NCBI RefSeq assembly: GCF_052118625.1
Contig: NZ_JBQKGW010000010.1
Location: 1 to 64,000 of the forward strand
DNA length: 64,000 nucleotides
From: Porcincola sp945869225
Lineage (GTDB): Bacteria; Bacillota; Clostridia; Lachnospirales; Lachnospiraceae
Direction of reading: 5' to 3'
Shown here: positions 33,020 through 41,441 of the stretch, piece by piece
Layout of the letters: every line of letters begins with the position of its first letter
Position numbering within the stretch: the first letter of the stretch is position 1
The notes under the pieces: model-generated
Database searches by the model: none
Seen by the model: only the letters and a program-made list of their open reading frames with translations
What the model was told of the DNA's origin: nothing
Program-made: the position numbers and the translations under genes

Positions 33020-35323
33020 TCAGGATGAGCAGGATTCACAGTCCTTCGGATTCAGGGACTTAGACCGCACATAGTAGACGGTCTTGACACCTTCCTCCCA
33101 GGCGAGAATATAAAGATGCAGCAGCTGGCTCATCTTATACTCATTCGTAATCCAGAAATTCACGGACTGTGCCTGGTCAATATGCCGTTGGCGGACGCCC
33201 GCCGCCCGAACGGACCATGTCTGATCGATCGTATGCGCTGCCTTGTAATACCAGTAGGTCTCCATCGAAAGTTCCGGTGCCACACGTGGCAGAATGGCTC
33301 CCTTCTTTTCCTCCAGATAAAATCGATTCATCACCGGATCAAGGCCGGCTGTCGTTCCGATCAGAATCGAAGTCGATGCTGTCGGCGCCGCAGCCAGAAG
33401 ATAGCCGTTCCTGATTCCGCCTGCAGCTTCCTTTCTCAGTGCTTCCCACCGCTCAGAATGATAATTCCGCCTGTCAAAATATTCGCCAGTCTGCCATTCA
33501 GAGCCTGCAAATGCAGCATATGATCCCCGCTCTCTTGCTAGCGCCACGGACGCCTTGACAGCCGCGAAGTGAATGTCCTCGAAGACTTTATCCGCAAATT
33601 TCAGATGTTTTTCTGACTCCCAGGTAATTCTGTGCTTTGCAAGCATATGGTGGTAGCCGGACACGCCAAGGCCAACAGCCCTGTATCGCCGGCTCGTCAG
33701 AGCCGCCTCAGGAACCGGGTAGAAATTCAGGTCGATCACATTGTCGAGCGCCCGGACGACCGTCGCCGTGATTTCTTCGATCTCTTCGGGATCATCCACA
33801 TGGATATTACCCAGGCACAGAGAAGCCAGATTGCAGACAACGAAATCACCCGGGACAGTCGTCGTCAGGATGACCTGTTCACCATCCTGGATTGTCACTG
33901 TCCGGGAAGCCTGACTTGCCGCAGACATATTCTGTGCAATTTCCGTGCAGAGATTCGAGCAGTAGATCATGCCCTTGTGCTTGTTCGGATTCATCCGGTT
34001 GACGGTATCTCTGTAAAATGCAAAAGGCGTTCCGGTCTCAACTGCTGATCGGAGAATCAGGCGGACCAGCTCCTTGAGCCGGACCACCCGTTTGGAGATG
34101 CCCGGATCATGTACACACTCGAAATACTTTCTCTCCCACTCCTCCCCGTAGCAGTCCTCCAGCGCATAACCCTTTGTCATCAGGATATCGTGGGGATCCA
34201 TCAGGTACCAGTCCTGATCCAGATTCTGCTTTGCCATTCGCCAGAACAGATCCGGGTAACAGACAGCCGGAAAGACATCATGCGCCTTCATCCGGTCATC
34301 CCCGTTGTTGGTCCGCAGCTGTAGAAACTCCGGCAGATCCTTGTGCCAGGCATCCAGATAGACTGCAACCGCCCCCTGTCGGATGCCAAGCTGATCCACC
34401 GCGACAGCTGTGTCATTTACAACCTTGATCCATCGGATGACGCCGCCTGAGGCTCCCTCAAACCCGCGGATGGAGCCGCCGCGCGACCGCACCTTGCCAA
34501 AGTACATGCCCATGCCGCCTCCAAACTTGGAAACATCCGCAAACCGCGAGATTGAATTGTAGATTCCATCCAGGCTGTCCGGAACGGTGTCAATGAAACA
34601 GCTTGAGAGCTGGTGGTAGGGCTTTCGGGCATTGGCCATTGTCGGTGTCGCCATCGTCACCTGATGGAGACTCATCATATCGTAGAATTTTCTGACCCAG
34701 AGAATCCTGTCCTTCTTTTCATTCATGGCAAGATGAAGCGCAATCCCCGCGTACATCTCCTGCGGAGATTCAAGCCGAACCCCCTTGTGATCATGGACCA
34801 GATAGCGGGAAATCAGCAGATCAAGACCGGAATATGTAAACAGACGATTTCTGGATTCGTCCAAAAATGCTTCAACCGCCCTGATTTCTTCCTGCGAATA
34901 ATGCTCGAGAATGTAGCTTCCATACAGCCCCTCCTTTGTCAGATAAGAAAGCTTGCTGTAAAAGTCCGAAAGCCCCAGTTTTTTCTCCGTCTCATCAAGC
35001 TGACACCTGAAGCTGTAAAACAGCAGACGCCCGGCAACGCTTTCCCACTGCGGTTCCTCCTTGGACGTCAGCTCGGCAGCCGCTCTCGTCAGAAGACTCA
35101 GCCCCTCTTCCGCCGTCATCTGCTGCCTGGACATTGCCTGGTACCTGTCTGCAAGACGTGACAGGTCCACCTGCGGGAAGTCTCTCTGCAAGTTCTGGAT
35201 GAAAGCCGGAAGCTCTTTCCGTAGCTTCTCATCGCCATTGGAACAGAGTGCCTTCATGGCGGCGGCGATTCTGCCGGTCTCGTTAGGCGCATCTTTCCTG
35301 TTCGTTCTGATCATTGTGCTCAT
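33020..35323 (-). CDS. nrdA: Class Ia ribonucleotide reductase alpha subunit
   Basis: Catalytic subunit reducing ribonucleoside diphosphates. Active-site residues are present: Cys in YHQLSSCFIDTV, Cys in VVCNLASLCLG, Asn-x-Cys-x-Glu in YCSNLCTEIAQN, the tyrosine pair in KTVYYVRS, and the C-terminal thiol pair DCESCSS. Length 767 aa. The N-terminal about 80 residues lack the VxKRDGR signature of an ATP-cone, although a region aligned by position remains; see findings. The ATG follows GAGGATAT. The promoter region has two NrdR-like boxes. Co-transcribed with nrdB. Confidence 0.95.
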   Translation of the reverse strand: MSTMIRTNRKDAPNETGRIAAAMKALCSNGDEKLRKELPAFIQNLQRDFPQVDLSRLADRYQAMSRQQMTAEEGLSLLTRAAAELTSKEEPQWESVAGRLLFYSFRCQLDETEKKLGLSDFYSKLSYLTKEGLYGSYILEHYSQEEIRAVEAFLDESRNRLFTYSGLDLLISRYLVHDHKGVRLESPQEMYAGIALHLAMNEKKDRILWVRKFYDMMSLHQVTMATPTMANARKPYHQLSSCFIDTVPDSLDGIYNSISRFADVSKFGGGMGMYFGKVRSRGGSIRGFEGASGGVIRWIKVVNDTAVAVDQLGIRQGAVAVYLDAWHKDLPEFLQLRTNNGDDRMKAHDVFPAVCYPDLFWRMAKQNLDQDWYLMDPHDILMTKGYALEDCYGEEWERKYFECVHDPGISKRVVRLKELVRLILRSAVETGTPFAFYRDTVNRMNPNKHKGMIYCSNLCTEIAQNMSAASQASRTVTIQDGEQVILTTTVPGDFVVCNLASLCLGNIHVDDPEEIEEITATVVRALDNVIDLNFYPVPEAALTSRRYRAVGLGVSGYHHMLAKHRITWESEKHLKFADKVFEDIHFAAVKASVALARERGSYAAFAGSEWQTGEYFDRRNYHSERWEALRKEAAGGIRNGYLLAAAPTASTSILIGTTAGLDPVMNRFYLEEKKGAILPRVAPELSMETYWYYKAAHTIDQTWSVRAAGVRQRHIDQAQSVNFWITNEYKMSQLLHLYILAWEEGVKTVYYVRSKSLNPKDCESCSS

Positions 35324-35334
35324 ATATCCTCACA

Positions 35335-35350
35335 CTACAAGATATTGTAT
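35335..35350 (-). promoter_or_regulatory. Candidate NrdR box 1
   Basis: The 16-mer reads CTACAAGATATTGTAT on the plus strand, with palindromic core TACAA-GATA-TTGTA. It matches 12 of 16 positions of the ACACAATATATTGTGT form of the NrdR box. It lies just downstream of the predicted transcription start of nrdAB. Confidence 0.55.
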
Positions 35351-35367
35351 CGAAAATCAGCTGCTGG

Positions 35368-35383
35368 ACAGTATATCATGTGC
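35368..35383 (-). promoter_or_regulatory. Candidate NrdR box 2
   Basis: ACAGTATATCATGTGC on the plus strand matches 12 of 16 positions of ACACTATATATTGTGT and overlaps the -10 hexamer. Centre-to-centre distance to box 1 is 33 bp, close to the three helical turns typical of paired NrdR boxes. Confidence 0.55.
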
Positions 35384-35398
35384 CGGCGTACAGCTCAA
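35370..35398 (-). promoter_or_regulatory. nrdAB promoter
   Basis: Minus-strand TTGAGC (35393-35398), 17-nt spacer, TATACT (35370-35375); the -10 lies inside NrdR-like box 2. Confidence 0.6.
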
Positions 35399-35452
35399 GC
35401 GGAATCTTCCTGCCAGGCTATGAGTCAGGTCCTAAAGTCCTTCCAAAAACGA

Positions 35453-35483
35453 AAGGGGCTTCCTGCTGCGCAGGAAGCCCCTT
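35453..35483 (-). terminator. Terminator of the xdh operon
   Basis: Perfect 14-bp stem AAGGGGCTTCCTGC/GCAGGAAGCCCCTT with 3-nt loop; on the minus strand followed by TCGTTTTTGG. It isolates nrdAB from the upstream molybdenum enzyme genes. Confidence 0.9.
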
Positions 35484-35514
35484 CGTACTACTCAAATTGT
35501 ATGGATGTTCTGAT

Positions 35515-38397
35515 TCAGATTTTTCCAAGTTTTCTGAGAATCTTCTCCGGTGTCATCGGCCAGCTGTCCATCCAGACGCCGCAGGCGTCATGGATTGCAA
35601 TCCCGATGGCCGGTGCCGCACCGTTGCAGGCGATCTCTGAGATGGACTTCGCGCCGAACGGCCCGTATTCATCATTCACATCGATCAGCACTGCCTTGAA
35701 ATCATCCGGCTGCTCCCAGACCATCGGCACACCGTAATCCGTCATATTGGCATTCAGACAGACACCATCCTTGTCAAGGATCATCCCCTCATAGAGCGTA
35801 TGGCCGATCGACTTGAGCGCTGCGCCGTACATCTGGCAGAGCGCCAGTTCCGGATTGATCGGTGTTCCGGCATCCTGAAGCGCATAGAACTTCCGAACCC
35901 TGATCTCTCCGGTACGGATATTGACAGCCACCTCCGCAAAGTGAGCGCCGTACGGCACGGAGGATGCCGTTGTCACGTATGAGCCATGCGCAACAACCAT
36001 CCCTCTGCCGCTTCCGCTGCAGGCTGTATGGGAGAGCTCCCCATAGCTGAGCACGGCTCCGGTCTTCCTCGAGAACACCTCGCCCGGCATCCGGAGATCA
36101 AGGTCGGTCTCCTCCTCCCCGAGCTGAAGTGCTGCTTCTCTCAGCACCCCCTCCCTCAGCTTCTTTGCCGCATCCAGTGCCGCATTTCCGCTGAAGAACG
36201 TACCGGAGGACGCATAGGATCCGGTGTCAAATGCTGCTGCGTCCGTGTCCCCTGACAGAACGGTCACATGCTCCATCGGCATGCACATGACCTCGCTGAC
36301 AATCTTGGCGCAGACAGTATCCAGCCCTGTCCCGATATCGGCGCACCCGCTGTTAAGAATCACCGTCCCGTCTGTCTCCATCTTGGCGATCGCCTCGGCA
36401 TGGTCCAGCCCCGGCAGACCGCTGCCCTGCATGATCATGGCAAAGCCTTTTCCAATCCTGACATCCGGATCGTCAGACTGCTCCCTGACACCCCAGCGGA
36501 TCATATCGCAGCCTTTGAGAATTGCCTCCCTGAGGCCGCAGGAACCGACCGGCACAACATTCCCCTCGCGGCCCTCTCCAAGTCCCTTCAGAATATCCAG
36601 CCGGTACCCTGTCTCGACATGATTCTTCAGGACCATCTCCTTGTAATCGCAGCCAAGCTTGTCTGCCAGTTCTGCCATCGCCATCATCAGCGCATAGTTG
36701 CCCTTCGGTGTTCCATAGCCCTGATAGGCACCGGCAGGCGGTGTGTTGGTGTAGTAGACCTTCAGGTCATATGCCATGTTCGGACACTTGAACAGCGGTA
36801 GCGTCTTCGAGCAGCTGTTCATCGGGACGGTCAGACAATGGTTGCCGTAAGGCCCGGTGTTGGCGCGCACTTCCATGAAAATACCGGTGATCCGCCCGTC
36901 CTTCATGCCGGCCATCTTCACGCGCATCCGCATCGGATGACGGGTCGAGCAGGCAATGAATTCCTCCTCCCTGGTATTTCTGTAGTAAACCGGCCGCCCG
37001 GTCACATAGGCTGCGTACGCGGTCAGATCCTCGACCAGAATATCCTGCTTCGAGCCGTAGCCGCCGCCGACTCTGGTCTTGACGACATGAATCCGGTTCT
37101 CCGGCAGACCTGTGACCCATCCCACAATCCTTCGCACATGATACGGCACCTGTGTGGACGCATAGACGGTCAGACGGCCGCCCTCCATCCTTGCGAAGCA
37201 GACATGCGGTTCCAGCGGCGTATGCTGAATCTGGCTGGTCTGGTAGGTGCGCTCCACAACAGCATCCGCCTCTGCGAACGCTTTCTCCACATCCCCGATG
37301 CCGCCCTTGTTGGACGCTGCGATGTTGTGATGAATATCTGCACCGAGCGGGAACTGATAGACCACCTTGCCTTCCCGTGGATCCTTGGATGCCTGCTCGT
37401 TGTAAGCCTCCAGATCCGCCGGTGCGCCGGCACGATATTCCACCGGACCATTGTGTACGGCCGGCGCGCCTTCCGCCATGGCTTCCTCAACGGTCAGCAC
37501 CGGCCTCAGCACTTCATACTCAACATGAATCAGCTTCTTTGCCTGCTCAGCGGCTTCTCTCGTCTCCGCAACAATCCCAGCGACCCGGTCGCCAACATGG
37601 CGGACCTTCCAGTTAAACAGTCTCCTGTCATGAGGAGACGGCTCCGGGTTGCCCTGCCCTGCCTGCATATAGTAGATGTCCGGACAATTGGCCGCCGTGA
37701 TAATCTTCACAACGCCCGGGACCTTTTCCGCCTCGGCTGTGTCAATCGATTTGATATAGGCACTGGCATAAGGAGACCGCAGGACAACCAGAACACAGGC
37801 ATCATTCGAAACATAGTCCTCGACGAACGCCCGCTGACCGCTGACAAGCGCAGGACCGTCCACCTTGCCGTCCGGCGTCCCGATCTCTCTGAGCTGCTCG
37901 CGGAATACCGGCGCTGTCTTGGTCTTATAGTGGCCAAACTTCCTTCTCTCCCGTACCAGCTGAACTGCAAGGAAGTAATGCTCGTAAGACGCATCCCGGA
38001 TAAAGATCCCGGAAAGTGCATCCTTGATCTCTTCCTTTGTCGGATCCGGGTTGTTTTCCAGCAGCCATGTCAGGAGCAGGGCTGCCGCCGGCGCATTGTA
38101 GGCACTCTGCACAACCCCTGCATCAATCATCGCCTGCTGTACATCCGACAGATGACCGGCGTCACCCAGCCCGTCCGGTGTCAGAATGTCGCAGCCATCA
38201 GCCTCCCCCGCAAGATACAGATTCGAATAGACAGGTGTCCCGTCAACCAGAACCGTATCACTCCCGCAGAACCCCTCGGAGTCGTCCGAGTCGCGGACGC
38301 AGACATGCCCTGCAGAAACCAGCAGCTCCCGCAGGCTCATCATCGGATCTACATCAAAGGTTCTCGGTACATGGTTAATCACACAGGATATCTTCAT
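35515..38397 (-). CDS. xdhD: Molybdenum hydroxylase, XdhD type (degenerate Fe-S domain fused to Mo subunit)
   Basis: Xanthine-dehydrogenase-family enzyme, 960 aa, fusing a ferredoxin-like N-terminus to the molybdopterin-binding subunit. It follows E. coli XdhD (YgfN), a putative hypoxanthine/purine hydroxylase, in length and in many segments as I recall that protein. The N-terminal domain keeps the fold but not the ligands: VRDSDDSEGFCGSDTV stands where two-iron ferredoxins have C-x4-C-x2-C, and GVVQSAYNAPA and SGIFIRDASY replace the second cluster's cysteines. The Mo domain has RVGGGYGSKQD, GAYQGYGTPKGN, GSGLPGLDHAEA, GTGLDTV and the C-terminal catalytic GPFGAKSISEIACNG (active-site Glu in SEI). 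Start coupled to the FAD subunit by a 4-nt ATGA overlap. Confidence 0.9.
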   Translation of the reverse strand: MKISCVINHVPRTFDVDPMMSLRELLVSAGHVCVRDSDDSEGFCGSDTVLVDGTPVYSNLYLAGEADGCDILTPDGLGDAGHLSDVQQAMIDAGVVQSAYNAPAAALLLTWLLENNPDPTKEEIKDALSGIFIRDASYEHYFLAVQLVRERRKFGHYKTKTAPVFREQLREIGTPDGKVDGPALVSGQRAFVEDYVSNDACVLVVLRSPYASAYIKSIDTAEAEKVPGVVKIITAANCPDIYYMQAGQGNPEPSPHDRRLFNWKVRHVGDRVAGIVAETREAAEQAKKLIHVEYEVLRPVLTVEEAMAEGAPAVHNGPVEYRAGAPADLEAYNEQASKDPREGKVVYQFPLGADIHHNIAASNKGGIGDVEKAFAEADAVVERTYQTSQIQHTPLEPHVCFARMEGGRLTVYASTQVPYHVRRIVGWVTGLPENRIHVVKTRVGGGYGSKQDILVEDLTAYAAYVTGRPVYYRNTREEEFIACSTRHPMRMRVKMAGMKDGRITGIFMEVRANTGPYGNHCLTVPMNSCSKTLPLFKCPNMAYDLKVYYTNTPPAGAYQGYGTPKGNYALMMAMAELADKLGCDYKEMVLKNHVETGYRLDILKGLGEGREGNVVPVGSCGLREAILKGCDMIRWGVREQSDDPDVRIGKGFAMIMQGSGLPGLDHAEAIAKMETDGTVILNSGCADIGTGLDTVCAKIVSEVMCMPMEHVTVLSGDTDAAAFDTGSYASSGTFFSGNAALDAAKKLREGVLREAALQLGEEETDLDLRMPGEVFSRKTGAVLSYGELSHTACSGSGRGMVVAHGSYVTTASSVPYGAHFAEVAVNIRTGEIRVRKFYALQDAGTPINPELALCQMYGAALKSIGHTLYEGMILDKDGVCLNANMTDYGVPMVWEQPDDFKAVLIDVNDEYGPFGAKSISEIACNGAAPAIGIAIHDACGVWMDSWPMTPEKILRKLGKI

Positions 38398-39329
38398 GTT
38401 TCCGTCTCCCCCTTTCTACCATCCGTCCTTTGCCCGGATGAAATTCTCTCTTTCAGAGATCGGTACAGGTTCTCAAGGGTTACCCCAAGCAGATACCGCT
38501 TGTAAGCCGTGCTCCCGTACAGATCATCCGGAATGTCCAGCCCCGTCCAGCTTTTTGCAAAGCGCGCAAATGTCTCTGCATTCTCATCCTCTCCAAGGCT
38601 GTCAGAGAATTCCTTCGGGAAGAATACCCCAGCATTCTTTACAGAGACGCCCACTCTGAAACGACCGTCCACATATCCCATCGATGCCGTCAGATAAGAG
38701 TGGCTCTCTGCTGTGTTTGCATACCGCTTCGAGACAACGCAGATATCTGTTCTGACGATAATCGCCGTGATCAGGTCTTTCTGGTATTCCTCCCGGTTCT
38801 GCAGATAGCGCCGGATGCAGACAGCCTCCCGTACAGGCTGGTCACCTCTGACCTGTGAAGCCTCCTCCAGATCCTGTCTGTTCTTGTCAGGACATCCGGA
38901 CCGATCCTGTGCAGATTCATCGGAACCCGGCTTTGCCCTGCGCAAGAGCTCCAGCTTCGCATGCGCGGCGATCAGCGTTGCCGCCAGATAAGAGTCATCC
39001 CGCATGAGCGCCACATTGCCGCCGATGGTTGCCATGTCCCGCTTTGTTCTGGACGCCATATACCTCAGAGCTTCCTTCAGATACGCCGGCACCAGGTCCG
39101 ATCCCAAAGCCTCCTGGAATGTTGTCATGCTCCCGATGCGGACAGCCTCTGGTGTCTCTCCAGAGACTCCCTTCAGCTCCGGGATGTTTTTCAGCATGAT
39201 CAGCCGGTCTGCGCTTCGCTCTGTTCCGGAGCGCAGAAGCTCTGTGCCACCGGCCAGATATGCGGATGAGGCATCCCTCATGATGACCGCCTCAGAAGCT
39301 GAAGCAGCTGCGCACAGTTCTCTGCTCAT
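38394..39329 (-). CDS. FAD-binding subunit of the molybdenum hydroxylase (YgfM-like)
   Basis: CoxM/YgfM-type flavin subunit that should pass electrons between the Mo subunit and an acceptor. FAD motifs: AYLAGGTELLRSG near residues 24-36 and RDMATIGGNVALMRDDSYLA near 98-117, with a C-terminal domain containing SHSYLTASMGYVDGRFRVGV. It is about 50 residues longer than YgfM because of a polar insert around 135-175 (KPGSDESAQDRSGCPDKN and following). The ATG at 39329 has AGGAGG 8 nt upstream; an ATG two codons earlier is too close. It directly overlaps xdhD. Confidence 0.85.
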   Translation of the reverse strand: MSRELCAAASASEAVIMRDASSAYLAGGTELLRSGTERSADRLIMLKNIPELKGVSGETPEAVRIGSMTTFQEALGSDLVPAYLKEALRYMASRTKRDMATIGGNVALMRDDSYLAATLIAAHAKLELLRRAKPGSDESAQDRSGCPDKNRQDLEEASQVRGDQPVREAVCIRRYLQNREEYQKDLITAIIVRTDICVVSKRYANTAESHSYLTASMGYVDGRFRVGVSVKNAGVFFPKEFSDSLGEDENAETFARFAKSWTGLDIPDDLYGSTAYKRYLLGVTLENLYRSLKERISSGQRTDGRKGETET

Positions 39330-39514
39330 GTTCATTTCCTCCTCTCAAGGATTAAAGTTCTGAAGCCATCATAACACAAGATGAGTCGGACTTGAAGAGG
39401 ACTTGTTTAACCAATATTTCTGTGCATGGCTTCCGTCATTTTCAGCCGTGGAAATATCCGGAAAACAGTAGTAGAATCTTTGATGTTTGAAATTCATAGA
39501 AACGGAGTTCAGCT

Positions 39515-40237
39515 ATGTTAACCCACACCATGAAAAGAACCTGGCACCTGCTGGTGCTGTTCAGTTTTCTGTTTCTACTATCCTTCCCATTGCATGCAAA
39601 TGCGATGAGCGTCCCCCGAATCTGTGTCGTTGATACCCGGCGCAGCGGCGACGCAGCCTCCCTTATGTCGTCCATCAGGAAAAACGGCGGAAACCCAGTG
39701 CTTGTCACCACGAAAAAGAAGATTCGCGCAGCCTCCTATGACGGGCTTGCGCTTCCTGGCGGCGGTGATGTCAATCCTGCTTTGTACCATGAAAAAAAAA
39801 GAGGATCGAGAAATATCTCTTCTGCCCGCGATCGCCTTCAGCTTTATGCCATCGGCCAGTTTGTCCGAGCACAAAAACCCATTCTGGGTGTCTGCCGGGG
39901 GCTTCAGATTCTCAACGTCTACTTCGGAGGTTCTCTGTATCAGGATATCGGAAGAAGCCACCGAATGAAACAGATGAAGGTCTCGGTGACCCCTGCCAGC
40001 GCGCTTTACCATACGCTCGGTCCCACTGCTACACTGCTCCATGCGCATCATCAGGCGATCAAGCGGCTTGGCAATGGTTTGATCGCCACACAGTTCTCAA
40101 CTGACAAAAAAAGATGTATTGAAGCCATCCAGCACGAAACCCTTCCGATCTATGCCTTTCAGTATCATCCGGAGCACGGCAGCAAAAAGGGTGCCGGAAA
40201 AAAGATCATCCGATGGTTTATCGCTCAGTGCCGATAA
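39515..40237 (+). CDS. Exported class I glutamine amidotransferase (gamma-glutamyl hydrolase family)
   Basis: Peptidase C26 / PuuD-like protein with an N-terminal signal peptide, 240 aa. Residues 1-31 read as an export signal (RTWHLLVLFSFLFLLSF... HANAM). The GATase core has ALPGGGDVNPALY near 75-87, the nucleophile Cys in PILGVCRGLQILNVYFGG near 118-135, the His of AHHQAIK, and the catalytic His-Glu pair in FQYHPEHG near 215. Cytoplasmic relatives cleave gamma-glutamyl amides; export suggests a substrate outside the membrane such as poly-gamma-glutamate, muropeptide or folate conjugates, which is inference. GGAG lies 7 nt before the ATG. It begins the only plus-strand pair of genes in the window. 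Confidence 0.8.
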   Translation: MLTHTMKRTWHLLVLFSFLFLLSFPLHANAMSVPRICVVDTRRSGDAASLMSSIRKNGGNPVLVTTKKKIRAASYDGLALPGGGDVNPALYHEKKRGSRNISSARDRLQLYAIGQFVRAQKPILGVCRGLQILNVYFGGSLYQDIGRSHRMKQMKVSVTPASALYHTLGPTATLLHAHHQAIKRLGNGLIATQFSTDKKRCIEAIQHETLPIYAFQYHPEHGSKKGAGKKIIRWFIAQCR

Positions 40238-40273
40238 CCGAAAAATCAGCCATCCGTGGAGGTATCAGCGAAT

Positions 40274-41422
40274 ATGAAAAAACTTGCAATTATCGGAGCT
40301 TCCTATCTTCAGGAGCCTCTGATTGAAAAAGCCAGCGCGCTTGGCTGCCAGACCCATGTATTTGCATGGAAGACCGGTGACATCGGCGAAAGAACAGCTG
40401 ATTTCTTTTATCCGCTTTCAATTGTCGAAAAAGACAAGATTCTGGAAAAATGCAGAGAGATCGGGATCGACGGCATCTGTACGATTGCATCTGACCTTGC
40501 GGTCGTTACAGTAAACTATGTTGCTGAAAAAATGGGGCTGCCAGGTAACTCCATGGAATCAACGGAGCTTTCCACAAACAAACATCTGATGCGGAAAGCC
40601 TTCGAAACGAATGGGGATCCTTCTCCCAGAAGTATCCTCGTCTCTTCCATATCCGACCTGGAGGGCATAAAGCTCTGCTATCCAGTCATCGTCAAGCCAA
40701 CCGACCGTTCCGGAAGCCGTGGAATCACGGAGCTCTTTTCAGCGCAGGGACTGGAAAGCGCAATCGAAGAGGCAAAAGCGGAGAGTTTTGAAAAAAAGGC
40801 GCTGGTCGAGGAGTTTGTGACAGGGCAGGAGTACAGCGTCGAATTTCTGTCCTTCCGAGGAAACCATCACTTTCTTGCGATGACCCAGAAGTACACGACA
40901 GGCGCGCCGCACTTCATCGAAACCGGACATCTGGAACCGGCTTTTGTGGACCCGGAGACAGAAAAACGGGTGATTCAAATTGTCACGCACGCACTGAATT
41001 CTCTGAAGATTCAGAATGGCGCCTCCCACAGTGAACTGAAAATCAATGCGGACGGTGTGATCCGGCTGATTGAGATCGGCGGAAGGATGGGCGGAGATTT
41101 CATCGGAAGTTCGCTTGTCAATATCTCAACAGGGATCGACTTTATAGAACAGGTGATCCGGATTGCGCTGGGAGAAGAACCGAAGCTTGTGTCTTCCAGA
41201 AAGAAGGAAGCCGCCGCGGTCCGCTTCATCTTCACCCAGAAGGATGTAGAGGTATTCGAACAGCTTAGAAAAGAGCACCCGGAGTATGTCGTGGCATATG
41301 AGATTCATCCTGTGACATCAGAGGCTGTGACAGACAGTGCCTCCCGGTTTGGCTATTTCCTGTTCAAGGCCGAAGACAGGGAAGCACTCCTTCCCTATCT
41401 CCCGAAGCCCGATGTCCAGTGA
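40274..41422 (+). CDS. ATP-grasp domain protein
   Basis: ATP-grasp ligase of the PurK/CarB-like type, about 382 aa, which forms acyl-phosphate intermediates to join a carboxylate to an amine or thiol. Seen: an N-terminal Rossmann pre-ATP-grasp fold (KLAIIGASYLQEPLIEKA), ATP-binding lysine region YPVIVKPTDRSGSRGI near 141-156, LVEEFVTGQEYSVEFL near 185-200, and the Mg site HSELKINADGVIRLIEIGGR near 255-274. The start ATG lies 11 nt after GGAGG; a GTG six codons earlier is possible. It follows the exported amidotransferase by 36 nt, and converges on the GT2 gene with only 19 nt between stops. Substrate not predictable. Confidence 0.82.
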   Translation: MKKLAIIGASYLQEPLIEKASALGCQTHVFAWKTGDIGERTADFFYPLSIVEKDKILEKCREIGIDGICTIASDLAVVTVNYVAEKMGLPGNSMESTELSTNKHLMRKAFETNGDPSPRSILVSSISDLEGIKLCYPVIVKPTDRSGSRGITELFSAQGLESAIEEAKAESFEKKALVEEFVTGQEYSVEFLSFRGNHHFLAMTQKYTTGAPHFIETGHLEPAFVDPETEKRVIQIVTHALNSLKIQNGASHSELKINADGVIRLIEIGGRMGGDFIGSSLVNISTGIDFIEQVIRIALGEEPKLVSSRKKEAAAVRFIFTQKDVEVFEQLRKEHPEYVVAYEIHPVTSEAVTDSASRFGYFLFKAEDREALLPYLPKPDVQ

Positions 41423-41441
41423 GCTTCTTCACCTTGCTTTT

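Noticed and set aside
36838..38505. 555-codon open frame on the plus strand
   Set aside because: It lies entirely opposite xdhD, whose product is recognisable over its full length. The antisense translation shows no family motif and is rich in Arg, His and Leu, as expected of a shadow frame.
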